A stretch of 64,000 bases of DNA from Polaribacter sp. WD7 (GTDB taxonomy: Bacteria; Bacteroidota; Bacteroidia; Flavobacteriales; Flavobacteriaceae): the NCBI RefSeq assembly GCF_003335085.1, contig NZ_QPEJ01000018.1, positions 806,001-870,000 on the forward strand. Direction: 5' to 3'. Each line of letters begins with the position of its first letter. The first letter of the stretch is position 1. The translations under genes were made by a program, and so were the position numbers. The notes below the pieces were generated by a model, which worked only from the letters and a program-made list of their open reading frames with translations, did not search any database and was not told where the DNA came from. This document shows positions 7,729 to 17,471 of the stretch, one piece after another.

Positions 7729-9486
7729 TTAAAAATCAAACTTATATGTAATACCACCTAAAACTTGGAAACCTTGAGTATCAAAATTAGCAAAACGCTG
7801 ATATTTGGTGTTTAAAATATTGTTTAGTTTTAAAAAAGCAGAAAATTTATCATTAAAATGATAACCTCCATTCAAATTAACATCTACAAAAGAATTTATT
7901 GTTTGAACACCACCTAGACTTGATGGAAATTGTCCGTTGTAAAGTACATCTTTTCGTTCATTTACATAAAAAATGGTGGAAGTTGTAAACCATTTGTTGT
8001 TTTTATACGTGCTTATAAATGATGCTTCTGTTGTTGGTAAGTTCCAGTTTTCTAATGCCTTATTAAGCGTAAATTGATTATACACTCCTTGTGTTTTAAA
8101 AACTAAGTTTTTAGAAAAATCATATTCAAATTCTGCAAACAAAGAGTTCGTTTTTACATCGTCATAAAAAACTGAAAAAGAATTTCCGTACTCATAGCCT
8201 AAAATGGTAAATCCATTAACCACAGTATTTGAACCATCAGATTTTGATGCATTTCTAATAAATAAAGGTTTATCTTCTTCAGTAATTGAACTTGCTTTTA
8301 TATGGTAGCTGAGATGGTTTGTTATTTTTCCTGAAAGACCTACAAAATAATTGGATTTTTCTAAAGTTTGTGTTACAAAAAGTGTAGGAGAAACATAAGG
8401 ATTGTCTTCAGAGAAACCCTTGTATGTGTTTGTATGTAAATTACCTGTCATCCCTCCATATAGGGTTACAAGGTTTTTGAAAAATGATGTTTGAATAGAG
8501 ATGTCAGGAATAACAAGGTTGTTTGTTAGCTCATTTTCAGTATCTATTGATGAATAGAGTTTTAAACCTACTTTAAAGTGTATGTTTTTGTACTTGTCTT
8601 TGTATTCTGGATGTAGTGACAGCGTTAGTGTATTGTAATTAATAGGATTAAAATCACTATAACTTTGTCTAAATTTACCGTTGAGATATTCTATGTCGGT
8701 TTTGACAGAGATATCACGTAATCTAGAATACAAAAAACCTAGTGGAAAATCTAATTTAGTGCTAAAAATTGTATAGAGTTCCGCACTTTGATATTGGTCT
8801 GTATAATAGGAAAGATTTAATTTTCCGTAATCTATATAAGAATCTTCAAACTTTACATCACCTACAATTTTATAATACGTATAAACTTGTTCTTCATTGA
8901 TAGTATTTAAAGTAAATTCAGAGAATGGTAAGTCTGGTAATCCAAACCAATTGTACCTATTCTTTTTTGAATAAATGCTTGTTTTCCAATCAAAATACCG
9001 TTCTTCTTTTTTGTAGAAAGCACCAATATTAAAATTAGAAAAATTACTATTTAATAGTGTGTTTTGAACGTTTTGCTCTGAAGCAAAATATTTAGCATGA
9101 AAACCAAATTCATTTTGAAACCTTGTATTATGGTGTAAAAATGTTTCAAAAAAAGGAGAAGCAAAATTACCATAACCCGCAGCAATATAATTTTTATAGA
9201 TTCTTTCTTTAACACCAACATCAATTCCTTTTATAGCACCGCTTTTTGGAACAAAGGTAGATGCTACTGGAGCAGAGTATATTGTGTATTCTAGTTTTTT
9301 ACGTTCATCTTTTTCAAGTAATTTAATAGTAGGGTTTACTCGTATTTTTTTTGCATCAGCAATTTTTGGGTTGTATTTGGTTACTACATTAACAACTTCT
9401 GTTTTTACAGTATCTTGTTTCTTTTCTTGAGAAAAAACACCAAGATATAGTAACAACATAAAAAATAAAAAAAAAGGTTTTTTCAT
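7729..9486 (-). CDS. TonB-dependent-receptor-like outer-membrane barrel protein
   Basis: The 585-aa product begins with a signal peptide (LLYLGVFSQ) and then shows alternating aromatic beta strands up to a typical outer-membrane C-terminus ending GGITYKFDF. The last segment, with LKLNNILNTKYQ, resembles TonB-receptor barrels, but there is no clear plug domain. Its start overlaps by one base (TAATG) the stop of the TPR gene, so the two are translationally coupled. This TPR-barrel pair next to ftsE is a common flavobacterial arrangement; its role is not known to me. Confidence 0.75.
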   Translation of the reverse strand: MKKPFFLFFMLLLYLGVFSQEKKQDTVKTEVVNVVTKYNPKIADAKKIRVNPTIKLLEKDERKKLEYTIYSAPVASTFVPKSGAIKGIDVGVKERIYKNYIAAGYGNFASPFFETFLHHNTRFQNEFGFHAKYFASEQNVQNTLLNSNFSNFNIGAFYKKEERYFDWKTSIYSKKNRYNWFGLPDLPFSEFTLNTINEEQVYTYYKIVGDVKFEDSYIDYGKLNLSYYTDQYQSAELYTIFSTKLDFPLGFLYSRLRDISVKTDIEYLNGKFRQSYSDFNPINYNTLTLSLHPEYKDKYKNIHFKVGLKLYSSIDTENELTNNLVIPDISIQTSFFKNLVTLYGGMTGNLHTNTYKGFSEDNPYVSPTLFVTQTLEKSNYFVGLSGKITNHLSYHIKASSITEEDKPLFIRNASKSDGSNTVVNGFTILGYEYGNSFSVFYDDVKTNSLFAEFEYDFSKNLVFKTQGVYNQFTLNKALENWNLPTTEASFISTYKNNKWFTTSTIFYVNERKDVLYNGQFPSSLGGVQTINSFVDVNLNGGYHFNDKFSAFLKLNNILNTKYQRFANFDTQGFQVLGGITYKFDF

Positions 9487-12400
9487 TAGTTTTTATCTTT
9501 TTTTTCTGGTTTATTTTCTTCTATAGGAGAAACAGAATTATTCTTTTTAGCCTCGTTATTTTTTATAATTATAAGCTCTTGTTTAGCTTCTTCAACAATT
9601 TCTTCAAACTGTTTAAAATTTTTGATGATATTTTCAAGCACAAATGTTGCTTGATATATATCTTCAAGACCATAATAATTTTTACCCATTATTATATAGC
9701 TTCTTACAGCCCAGTATTTGTAAGCAGAGTAATTTGCAATTAGTTTTTGAACAATCTTATTAGATACATCATAATCATCTTGTTGATTTTTAAAAAACGC
9801 GTTGTAATACAGTGCTTCTGCTTTTAACTCGCCAGTTGCAGTTTCTTCTATTTCATTATAAAAATCTTCTGCGGTAAGTAAATCTCCGTCTTCAAAGGCT
9901 GCTCTTGCAATAATTATTTTAGCATCATTTTCTAAACTTTTTTCGAGCTTGTCTCGTAATAAAATCTTTTTAGCGTAATCAATAGCAAGATCATATGCTT
10001 CTGTTTCGTAATAGCCTTTCATTAAATTACTTTGAGCAAAAAGAACATTTTCTGTAGCATATGCTTCTTGTTCTAGTCTGTCTAATAAAGGTAAAGCATT
10101 GTTAAATTGATCTTTTTCTAGGTAGATTAGAGATAACTTACTCAAAGCGTCTTCGCTAAATTCATTTTGTTCTTCTTCTAAAACAGCCTCATAATAAGAA
10201 ATAGATTTGTCAAATTCTTTTACTTTGTAGAGTACATCTGCTAAATAATAATTTGCTTTGATCCAATGAATTCCACCAGGAAAAGATTGTACATATTTTG
10301 ATAGTGCAGCTATAATTGCTTCTCCTTTTTTAGATTCAAAATACATTTTTTCTGCAGAAGCAAAAGCGGTATTGTCTAAATCTGAATTGCTAATGTTGAT
10401 AAATTTTAAACTTCTAATCCATTCTACATAATCTTCTATATTTCCTTCATCTATGTATATATTTCTAGCGTTAGCAACAGCTTCTAGAGCATCTGGTGAG
10501 TTTGGGAATCTACTAGTAATTTCTTTGTATTTAGACAAAGCTTCAAAATTTTTATTTTCACTATAATACAGTAAACCTTGCCTTACTAAAGCTTTAGGAA
10601 GAAAAACGCTACTAGGATATTTTTCTGCTAATCTATCGTACGCTTGATGCGCTTTTTTATTGTCTTTTACTGCTGTGTAGGTATTTGCTAATTGAAATAA
10701 AGCATCGTCTTTTAAAGTTGAAACTTGGTAGTTATTGACAACATTAGTTAAGGCTTTTAGTTTTTGAGCATTATCATCTAAAAAACCGTAACTAATAGCT
10801 ATTTGATACTCCGCATAATCAGCATCCGCTCCTATATTATCAACCACAGTTTTGTAAGATGAGATTGCTTTGTTATAGTCTCTTAAAGCAAAATGACAAT
10901 CTCCTAACCTAACCATAGCATCGTTTTTGAACGAAATGTCTATGGTGTCGTTTTGAATAAAAATGTCAAATGCAGCTATTGCATTTTTATAATCTTTGAG
11001 TTTAAAATTACTATAGCCTATATTATAATCAAGCAAAAAAAGATCTTGAATTGAGTTTTTTTTATTATTCAACGTCATGAACTTTCCTAGCGCAGTTGTA
11101 TAATTTTGTAGAAGATAATAGCTTTCAGCTTCCCAATAGGTGGCTCTAGTTTTAACTTCATTGTTTTCAGACTGTAAACTCTTTGCAAAAAAAGGAATAG
11201 CCTCTTTTATTTTATTATCATTTAGCAACTGAATACCTCTGTATAAAGAAACCTCTTGTATAATGGGTAGATTTTTACGTGCGTTTTTTTCATTCAAAAA
11301 AACTAAAGCTCCTTCATAATCTCTTTGGTGCAAATAAGAAGCGATGACTAAATCTTTAATTTCATCATATGCTTTTGATTTTGGATAAGTGTTTAAATAA
11401 TCTTGTAAAACTTCAGCAACACTTTTAAACGGGTTACCAGTTTCATAGCTCAATTTTGCGTAGTTTAGTGCTGCGTCTTCTTTTATTTTTTGATTAAAAT
11501 ACATTTCTGAAGCAGACTTAAAAGCATTTAGAGCTTCAGATTTTTTACCTAATTTCATATAACATTCTCCTAAATGATAATAAGCATTTTGAGAAACTGA
11601 ATTTTTTTGATCTATGATTTTGTTAAAGTTACTTATAGCATTTTCAAAATCATTTTGCTTGTAATAAGCATATCCTAATTGATAGAAATCTGTATTGTTC
11701 CATTTCCCTTTTTTCCCTTTATAATCTTTTAAATATGGAATAGATTCTGCATATTGCTTTAGATTAAAAAAGCTCTCTCCAATAATTTTAGAAATTTCAG
11801 ATTTTTGATTTCTCTTAACACTTTTAATCAATTCTTTACCAATTCTAATAGATCGTTCAAATTTTCCTGCTTTAAAATTGATATCTAACAAGTAATAAGA
11901 TATTTCTAATCTATAAGTATCATTATCTTCAATCTCTTTGAGTGTAGATTCTGCCAAACCATAATCTTCCATTTTATAAGCAATGTAACCAAAATAATAT
12001 CTAGAATCATTACCATAAAGCGGGCTATTGATAAGTTGGATAAACTTATTTTTTGCCAAGTTTAAATTTTTAGTAACCAAGTAGCAATACCCCATTTTAA
12101 AGTTTAATTCTTCTCTATTTTTTATAGATAACTTAGCAATATCTACTTGTCCATACCATTTTAAAGCATAAGCAGCCTTTTTATTTGCAAAATAATAATT
12201 AGCAACATTATAAATTGCTCTATTTTTTTTGCTACTGTTAGGATTGTCATTTATAAAGGAAAGTATTTTTTTGTCTGCTTCTGGTTGATTAAGCCTTACA
12301 GCGCACATAGCATCATAATATGCTGCATCAGATTTTAAATGATTACTGATTTCTACATCTTTAATGATGTCATCAAAAGTATTTTGAGCAGCAGCATAGG

Positions 12401-12542
12401 CTTTGTTGTTAAAGAGCGAAACCGCATTGTTAAAATTAGTTATAGTACTTGTTTCTACAATAGTTTGCTGGCAAAAACTATTTATAGATAATAAAAATGT
12501 AATGAAAATAATATTAGATTTCTTTGAAAAAGCAAGTTTCAT
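9486..12542 (-). CDS. large secreted TPR-repeat protein
   Basis: A signal peptide (LLSINSFCQQ) is followed by about 950 residues of TPR-type helical repeats. Repeats are visible as FYQLGYAYYKQNDFENAI, AYYHLGECYMKLGKKSEAL and ALFQLANTYTAVKDNKKAH. The C-terminus is Lys/Glu rich (ENKPEKKDKN). TPR arrays bind other proteins and have no catalytic activity, so a periplasmic scaffold is likely. It is the first gene of a two-gene operon with the barrel protein, with a one-base overlap, and is divergent from ftsE. Confidence 0.85.
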   Translation of the reverse strand: MKLAFSKKSNIIFITFLLSINSFCQQTIVETSTITNFNNAVSLFNNKAYAAAQNTFDDIIKDVEISNHLKSDAAYYDAMCAVRLNQPEADKKILSFINDNPNSSKKNRAIYNVANYYFANKKAAYALKWYGQVDIAKLSIKNREELNFKMGYCYLVTKNLNLAKNKFIQLINSPLYGNDSRYYFGYIAYKMEDYGLAESTLKEIEDNDTYRLEISYYLLDINFKAGKFERSIRIGKELIKSVKRNQKSEISKIIGESFFNLKQYAESIPYLKDYKGKKGKWNNTDFYQLGYAYYKQNDFENAISNFNKIIDQKNSVSQNAYYHLGECYMKLGKKSEALNAFKSASEMYFNQKIKEDAALNYAKLSYETGNPFKSVAEVLQDYLNTYPKSKAYDEIKDLVIASYLHQRDYEGALVFLNEKNARKNLPIIQEVSLYRGIQLLNDNKIKEAIPFFAKSLQSENNEVKTRATYWEAESYYLLQNYTTALGKFMTLNNKKNSIQDLFLLDYNIGYSNFKLKDYKNAIAAFDIFIQNDTIDISFKNDAMVRLGDCHFALRDYNKAISSYKTVVDNIGADADYAEYQIAISYGFLDDNAQKLKALTNVVNNYQVSTLKDDALFQLANTYTAVKDNKKAHQAYDRLAEKYPSSVFLPKALVRQGLLYYSENKNFEALSKYKEITSRFPNSPDALEAVANARNIYIDEGNIEDYVEWIRSLKFINISNSDLDNTAFASAEKMYFESKKGEAIIAALSKYVQSFPGGIHWIKANYYLADVLYKVKEFDKSISYYEAVLEEEQNEFSEDALSKLSLIYLEKDQFNNALPLLDRLEQEAYATENVLFAQSNLMKGYYETEAYDLAIDYAKKILLRDKLEKSLENDAKIIIARAAFEDGDLLTAEDFYNEIEETATGELKAEALYYNAFFKNQQDDYDVSNKIVQKLIANYSAYKYWAVRSYIIMGKNYYGLEDIYQATFVLENIIKNFKQFEEIVEEAKQELIIIKNNEAKKNNSVSPIEENKPEKKDKN

Positions 12543-12679
12543 ACAACTATTTTTGATACTCTATGATGCATAACGCAATTTTTTTTATTTTGTTTGATTC
12601 GATAAAAAAAAATGCAGACCAATTTAAACCAAAAGTAATAATTGTTTGTAATTGATAGTATAAAATCAATAGAAACTTT

Positions 12680-12687
12680 TAAGTTTG
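12680..12687 (+). promoter_or_regulatory. -7 box upstream of ftsE
   Basis: TAAGTTTG fits TAnnTTTG exactly and lies 18 bases before the ftsE ATG. The 163-bp gap between ftsE and the divergent TPR gene is very AT rich. I could not find a convincing TTTG -33 partner at the normal distance. Confidence 0.45.
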
Positions 12688-12705
12688 TAAAAACTATTTT
12701 TTTTC

Positions 12706-13389
12706 ATGGATAAATCTGTTCTACATCTTGAAAATGCTGATATTTACCAAAGAGACAATTTGGTATTGTCTAAAGTAAATTTAACAGTTAAATCTGGAGA
12801 TTTTTATTATTTAATTGGTAAAACAGGAAGTGGGAAAAGTAGTTTAATGAAAACTTTGTATGGAGATTTAAAACTGCAAAAGGGTATTGGGAATATTGTA
12901 GGTTTTGATTTAAAAAAACTTAAAGAAAAGGAAATTCCTTTTTTAAGAAGAAAAATAGGAATCGTTTTTCAAGATTTTAAGTTACTCTCAGATAGAAATG
13001 TCTTTGATAATTTAGATTTTGTTTTAAAAGCTACAGGGTGGAAAGACAAGGCTAAAATGAAAGCTAAAATTCATGAGGTCTTAGAGAAAGTAGGTATGAA
13101 ATCTTCCTATTACAAAAAAACTTACGAACTTTCTGGAGGAGAACAACAAAGAGTTGCCATAGCAAGGGCTTTATTAAATGATCCTGAGTTAATTTTAGCA
13201 GATGAGCCTACGGGTAACCTAGATCCTAAAACCTCTTTAGAAGTTATGCACCTGTTGAACGAGATTCATCAAAATGGAAAAACTATTTTAATGGCAACGC
13301 ATGATTATCAGTTAATTGTAAAGTTTAAGCAAAAAACGATAAAATGTGAAGGAGGAGTCTTGTTTGAGGTTGCTCAAAGAACAGTATAA
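12706..13389 (+). CDS. ftsE: cell division ABC ATPase FtsE
   Basis: This 227-aa cytosolic ATPase has Walker [10 protein letters not shown] (about residues 38-46), Q-loop [10 protein letters not shown], signature LSGGEQQR, Walker [13 protein letters not shown] and the switch His in ATHD. FtsE pairs with FtsX to control peptidoglycan hydrolases at the septum. QDFKLL after the Q-loop is typical of FtsE rather than LolD. ftsX is not adjacent here. The following glycosyltransferase starts 14 bp later, so transcription probably continues into envelope glycan genes. Confidence 0.88.
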   Translation: MDKSVLHLENADIYQRDNLVLSKVNLTVKSGDFYYLIGKTGSGKSSLMKTLYGDLKLQKGIGNIVGFDLKKLKEKEIPFLRRKIGIVFQDFKLLSDRNVFDNLDFVLKATGWKDKAKMKAKIHEVLEKVGMKSSYYKKTYELSGGEQQRVAIARALLNDPELILADEPTGNLDPKTSLEVMHLLNEIHQNGKTILMATHDYQLIVKFKQKTIKCEGGVLFEVAQRTV

Positions 13390-13403
13390 TTTAAAATTAA
13401 CTT

Positions 13404-14504
13404 TTGAAAAACAAAAAAGTATTTGTTGCTGTAACCAACGATATTTCTACGGATTATAGGGTGCGTAAAGTATCTAATTACCTTATTAGTAAAAATTTTT
13501 CTGTTGATGTTTATGGTAGGGTTTTACCTAATACTATAGAAGTACAAAGAGAGTATGCAATAATTAGAAAAAAACATTTGTTTAATAATAACTTTCTTTT
13601 TTATGCTGAGTATAACATAAGGTTATTCTTTTTTCTTTTAGTTACAAAATACGATTATATTTTAGCAAACGATCTAGATACCTTGCCTGCTTGTTTTTTC
13701 GCTAGTAAAATAAAAAAAGCATCCTTAGTGTATGATAGTCATGAACTTTTTTCTGAAGGTCCAGAACTACAAGGAAGAGCTTTTGTACAAAGTTTTTGGA
13801 GAAAATTAGAAGACTTTTTTTTACCTAAGATAAATAAATCTTACACTGTTAGTAAGTCTATTTCAGAATTTTATGGTAAAAAATACCAAAATAACATGGG
13901 AGTCGTAAAAAATGTTCCTGAGTTAAAAAATAATAAAACAGCAGTTACTGTTGAGTTTCCAACTAAGAAAAAAACAATTTTATATCAAGGCGTTTTAAAT
14001 CCAGGAAGAGGAATAAAACCGATGGTTTTGGCGTTAAAACTAATAAAAAATTTAGATTTAGTTATTATTGGGTACGGCAAAGTAGAAGAAGAATTAAAGC
14101 AATTTGTTGTTGATCAAAAGATGGAAGGGAGAGTTCATTTTTTAGGAAGAATAGATAGAGATATATTGTTTAATTATACAAAATTAGCTACATTAGGGAT
14201 GGTTTTAGAAGAGCCCTTGGGTTTAAGCTTTACTTACTCTTTACCTAACAAACTATTTGATTATATTCATGCGGAATTACCAATAATAGCTGGTAATATG
14301 CCAGAAATCACTCGTATTATTGTAAAGCATGATGTTGGGGTAATTGTAGAAGATTATACCCCGCAATCTATTGCTAAACAAATAAATGAGTTACTTGCTG
14401 ATTCAGAGAGATTACAAAAAATTAAAAACAATCAAAAACTAGCAAAAGAGCTATTATGTTGGGAAGTAGAATCTCAAAAATTAAATCAATATTTTAAAAA
14501 TTAA
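13404..14504 (+). CDS. GT4-like glycosyltransferase
   Basis: The 366-aa protein starts at a TTG codon, the only start that keeps the first beta strand KVFVAVTNDI and lies after the ftsE stop. It has a GT-B layout: an N-terminal domain with DYILANDLDTLP and a C-terminal domain with ILYQGVLNPGRGIKPM, LVIIGYGKVEEEL, RVHFLGRIDRD and the donor-binding GLSFTYSLPNKLFDYIHAEL. No signal peptide is seen. The C-terminal domain resembles GT4 enzymes. It probably adds a sugar to a surface polysaccharide or LPS, together with the next two genes. Confidence 0.85.
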   Translation: MKNKKVFVAVTNDISTDYRVRKVSNYLISKNFSVDVYGRVLPNTIEVQREYAIIRKKHLFNNNFLFYAEYNIRLFFFLLVTKYDYILANDLDTLPACFFASKIKKASLVYDSHELFSEGPELQGRAFVQSFWRKLEDFFLPKINKSYTVSKSISEFYGKKYQNNMGVVKNVPELKNNKTAVTVEFPTKKKTILYQGVLNPGRGIKPMVLALKLIKNLDLVIIGYGKVEEELKQFVVDQKMEGRVHFLGRIDRDILFNYTKLATLGMVLEEPLGLSFTYSLPNKLFDYIHAELPIIAGNMPEITRIIVKHDVGVIVEDYTPQSIAKQINELLADSERLQKIKNNQKLAKELLCWEVESQKLNQYFKN

Positions 14505-15249
14505 AGTCATTTATCCAAAATTATCTATCATAATACCTGTATTAAATAATCTTGATGGATTGAAAAAATCGATTGAGAGTATAAGTAGTCAAATATTTAA
14601 AGACTATGAAGTGTGGATTATTGATGGAGGTTCAACTAAAAAAACCAAAGACTATTTAGCCTCTTTAGTGTTTCCTTTTTTTTGGCTTTCAGAGAAAGAC
14701 TCTGGTATATATGACGCCATGAATAAAGGGTTACAATATGCCAATGGAGAATGGGTGTATTTTCTTGGAAGCGGAGACGAATTTAATGACAAGCAAGTGC
14801 TTCAAACTATATTTTCAAAAGAATATCAAGAAGGTGTTTCTATTATTTCAGGAAGCGTTTTGTATGAAGGAGATGCAAAGCCTTTTATATATTCTAAAAC
14901 TAAAACAATAAAAAATCCGTCATGGAATTTTTCTATGTGGATAAGAAATGGGCTTCATCATCAAGCAACATTTTATAAGAAAATACTGTTTGTTGATGTA
15001 AAATATGATTTGAATTATCCAATATTTTCAGATTATTGGTTTAATTTGTTGCAGTATAAAAATAAGGTCAATTGTTTTTTGTTGTCTGATGTGATAGCAA
15101 AATGCACATCTGACGGAGTTTCAAAATTAGGTAGTAAAAAAAATTATAAAGAAGAAGTTCAGTTTAAAACTCATTTAAGTTCTAGTCTTTTTGCACCTGT
15201 TTTTTACCTTCTAGTAACACTAAAAATGAGTTTAAAGAAATTAGTATGA
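14500..15249 (+). CDS. GT2 glycosyltransferase with apparent ATT start
   Basis: The product is a GT-A, family 2 type transferase: LSIIIPVLNN at the N-terminus, WIIDGGST, the donor-binding SEKDSGIYDAMNKG, and LGSGDEF as the likely DXD-like site. No ATG, GTG or TTG lies in frame before 14560. A start at 14560 would delete the first strand and nucleotide-binding loop. The in-frame ATT at 14500, overlapping the stop of the previous gene, gives I/MKVIYPKLSIIIPVLNN and 249 residues. The gene overlaps the next by ATGA. A point mutation of ATG or a true ATT start are both possible. Confidence 0.75.
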   Translation: MKVIYPKLSIIIPVLNNLDGLKKSIESISSQIFKDYEVWIIDGGSTKKTKDYLASLVFPFFWLSEKDSGIYDAMNKGLQYANGEWVYFLGSGDEFNDKQVLQTIFSKEYQEGVSIISGSVLYEGDAKPFIYSKTKTIKNPSWNFSMWIRNGLHHQATFYKKILFVDVKYDLNYPIFSDYWFNLLQYKNKVNCFLLSDVIAKCTSDGVSKLGSKKNYKEEVQFKTHLSSSLFAPVFYLLVTLKMSLKKLV

Positions 15250-16064
15250 TTAAAACTAGAAAAGAAATAGCAGAACTTATAGTAGAAAACTTACAAAAAA
15301 ATAAAGAGTCGCTACAAAAACAATTTTTAGAGACAAAAAAAGATATTGGTTTTTTTTATTTAGATAACCTTTTACCAGATGATTTGTGTTCAGAAATTCA
15401 CCAGAAGTTTCCTGAGCTTTCTGAAGCAGAAAAGAAAAAAGATCTAAGAGAATTTAAACACATTGCTTATCAAATGAATAAGTACGATAAATTACTAGAA
15501 GAGGTTATCTATGCTTTTCAAGAAGAAAATGTTGTTAGATTAATATCAGGTATTTGTGAAATTAAGAAACCGCTGCCAGACGAAAATTTATATGCAGGAG
15601 GTTTGTCTCTAATGGCAAAAGACAATTACTTAAATCCACATTTAGATAATTCTCACGATAAAGATAGAAATTTATGGAGGGTATTAAATCTTTTGTATTA
15701 TGTAACACCAAATTGGTCTTTAGAAAATGGAGGTAATTTAGAGCTTTGGCCTAATGGAATTAAAAACAATCCTTTGGTATTAACAAGTAAGTTTAACAGA
15801 CTTATTGTAATGGCTACGCACCAACACTCGTGGCATTCTGTAAATAAAGTAGTAATAGATAGGGTAAGATGCTGCGTCTCTAATTATTATTTTTCAAAGA
15901 CACCTTTATTAAAAGAAGATAAATTTCATGTAACTTTATTTAGGGCTAGAGCTTCAGAGAAAGGAAAAGATATACTTTTAAAGATTGATAATTTTGTAAG
16001 GTCTAGTGTTCGTAAAGTTTTAAAAAAAGGAGTTAGAGAAAATCCACATCAATATAAAAAATAG
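15246..16064 (+). CDS. 2OG-Fe(II) oxygenase-like protein
   Basis: This 272-aa soluble protein overlaps the GT2 gene by four bases (ATGA), so coupled translation is likely. It has the iron triad of prolyl-4-hydroxylase-like oxygenases: HLDNSHD (HxD, about residues 132-138), ENGGNLELWP as the jelly-roll turn, and the distal His in HSWHSVNKV with an Arg about ten residues later for 2-oxoglutarate. The family hydroxylates proteins or small molecules. The neighbours suggest a role in surface glycan or glycoprotein modification. The substrate is unknown. Confidence 0.8.
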   Translation: MIKTRKEIAELIVENLQKNKESLQKQFLETKKDIGFFYLDNLLPDDLCSEIHQKFPELSEAEKKKDLREFKHIAYQMNKYDKLLEEVIYAFQEENVVRLISGICEIKKPLPDENLYAGGLSLMAKDNYLNPHLDNSHDKDRNLWRVLNLLYYVTPNWSLENGGNLELWPNGIKNNPLVLTSKFNRLIVMATHQHSWHSVNKVVIDRVRCCVSNYYFSKTPLLKEDKFHVTLFRARASEKGKDILLKIDNFVRSSVRKVLKKGVRENPHQYKK

Positions 16065-16159
16065 ACTGATATTTTATTTTTAATAAAAAAATATATATAT
16101 TTACCAAAATACTTGTTTGAAAAAGTACATTTAATATTAATTTTTAAATCCCCTAAAAA

Positions 16160-16375
16160 ATGTGCAAGTGTCCAAGTTGCGACTCTACACGTCGCATACG
16201 TGAGCGTAGAAAACTTCTGTTAAAATTAATACCTAAGGCTAAGGCTTATAAATGTTATAAGTGTAAAACCAAGTATTTGTTTGTTCCTTATCTGACATCT
16301 CAGGTAATTTTATTAAAAGAAAGAAAAAAAGTAAAAGACATCACTTTTACATCAAAAGAATTTGTTATAGATTAA
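16160..16375 (+). CDS. small zinc-ribbon protein, 71 aa
   Basis: The sequence contains CKCPSCDS near the N-terminus and CYKCKTKY at about residues 32-39, two CxxC pairs that would bind one zinc. Between them is a very basic stretch (RRIRERRKLLLK). The fold is probably a zinc ribbon, possibly nucleic-acid binding. I do not recognise a specific family. It is followed directly by a terminator and marks the end of the core-genome part. Confidence 0.65.
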   Translation: MCKCPSCDSTRRIRERRKLLLKLIPKAKAYKCYKCKTKYLFVPYLTSQVILLKERKKVKDITFTSKEFVID

Positions 16376-16404
16376 AAAAAACCTCCTAATCGGAGGTTTT
16401 TTTA
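16374..16404 (+). terminator. terminator after the zinc-ribbon gene
   Basis: AAAACCTCC and GGAGGTTTT pair around the loop TAATC and are followed by a T tract. It separates the core genome from the polysaccharide locus. Confidence 0.85.
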
Positions 16405-16533
16405 TTGTAATATAATGCACTTTTACATTGTTTTGTCCTTATTGTATGTATTTGGTAATCATAGTTTTGTATTTTAGTGTACCTTTTCTGTATTGTAGTT
16501 TTAAATAGATGTATTATTATTGTATTACAAAAG

Positions 16534-16578
16534 CAAGATAGTACAGGACATAAGAATAATTCCAAAAAATTACTTTTA
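16534..16578 (+). promoter_or_regulatory. locus operator 1 with -7 box (uronate operon)
   Basis: Half-sites CAAGATAG (16534-16541) and CAGGACAT (16544-16551) are separated by TA. A gap of exactly 19 bp leads to the -7 box TACTTTTA (16571-16578). The SDR start codon is at 16633. This is one of eight copies with the same geometry in the window. Confidence 0.75.
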
Positions 16579-16632
16579 TATTTCGTTATAAAAATCAACT
16601 ATAAAAATCAAAAGATATTTTCTAAGTATATC

Positions 16633-17460
16633 ATGAGTAAAACAATCGTATTAACAGGTGCAGGAGGTGTATTATGTAGCACAATGGCTATGGCCCTTGC
16701 AAAAGAAGGAAACAAAATAGCTGTATTAGATTTAAGAGAAGAGGCGGCAAATAAAGTTGCAGAAGAAATTAAAGCTGCTGGGGGTGAAGCAATAGGTGTC
16801 GCAGCCAATGTCTTAGAGAAAGATTCTTTAGAAAAAGCAAAACAAGTAGTAAATGATGCTTTTGGTAAAGTAGATATTTTAGTAAATGGAGCGGGAGGTA
16901 ATCACCCATTAGGAACAACTTCTAACCCATTTTTTGCAATGGAAGATTTACAAAATGCCGCTGAAGGTTTTAAAACTTTCTTTGATTTAGATCCAAAAGG
17001 AATTGAGTTTACATTTAACTTAAACTTTTTAGGAACGTTAATTCCTACTCAGGTTTTTGCTACGGATATGGTTGGACGTGAAGGGTGTTCTATATTGAAC
17101 ATTTCATCTATGAACGCTTATACTCCGTTAACCAAAATACCAGCATATAGTGGAGCAAAAGCTGCAATTTCTAACTTTACACAATGGTTGGCAGTGCACT
17201 TTTCTAAAGTAGGTATTCGTGTAAACGCTTTAGCGCCAGGTTTTTTCTTAACAGACCAAAACCGAGCATTATTAACTAATGAAGATGGAAGTTTAACGCA
17301 AAGAGGACAGCAAATTATAGATCAAACGCCTATGGGACGTTACGGAACTGCAGACGATTTAGTAAGTTCTACCTTGTATTTATGTGATGATGCTTCTGCA
17401 TTTGTAACAGGAATTGTAATTCCAATCGATGGAGGTTTCTCAGCATATAGTGGTGTATAA
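16633..17460 (+). CDS. SDR-type D-mannonate oxidoreductase (fructuronate reductase)
   Basis: The ATG at 16633 is chosen because an upstream extension to 16477 would run through the promoter. The 275-aa protein is a classical short-chain dehydrogenase: glycine-rich TGAGGVL (about 8-14), NGAGG, catalytic Ser in [13 protein letters not shown], and the C-terminal [13 protein letters not shown]. The insert around [15 protein letters not shown] is typical of the mannonate-oxidoreductase SDRs that replace UxuB in Bacteroidota. It would reduce D-fructuronate to D-mannonate with NADH. It lies 11 bp before uxuA, so both act in sequence. Confidence 0.85.
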   Translation: MSKTIVLTGAGGVLCSTMAMALAKEGNKIAVLDLREEAANKVAEEIKAAGGEAIGVAANVLEKDSLEKAKQVVNDAFGKVDILVNGAGGNHPLGTTSNPFFAMEDLQNAAEGFKTFFDLDPKGIEFTFNLNFLGTLIPTQVFATDMVGREGCSILNISSMNAYTPLTKIPAYSGAKAAISNFTQWLAVHFSKVGIRVNALAPGFFLTDQNRALLTNEDGSLTQRGQQIIDQTPMGRYGTADDLVSSTLYLCDDASAFVTGIVIPIDGGFSAYSGV

Positions 17461-17471
17461 AAATTAGAAAA

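Noticed and set aside
16477..16632. N-terminal extension of the SDR gene from an ATG at 16477
   Set aside because: It would code through operator 1 and the -7 box and adds a Cys/Ile-rich stretch unlike any SDR. The ATG at 16633 gives the normal N-terminus.
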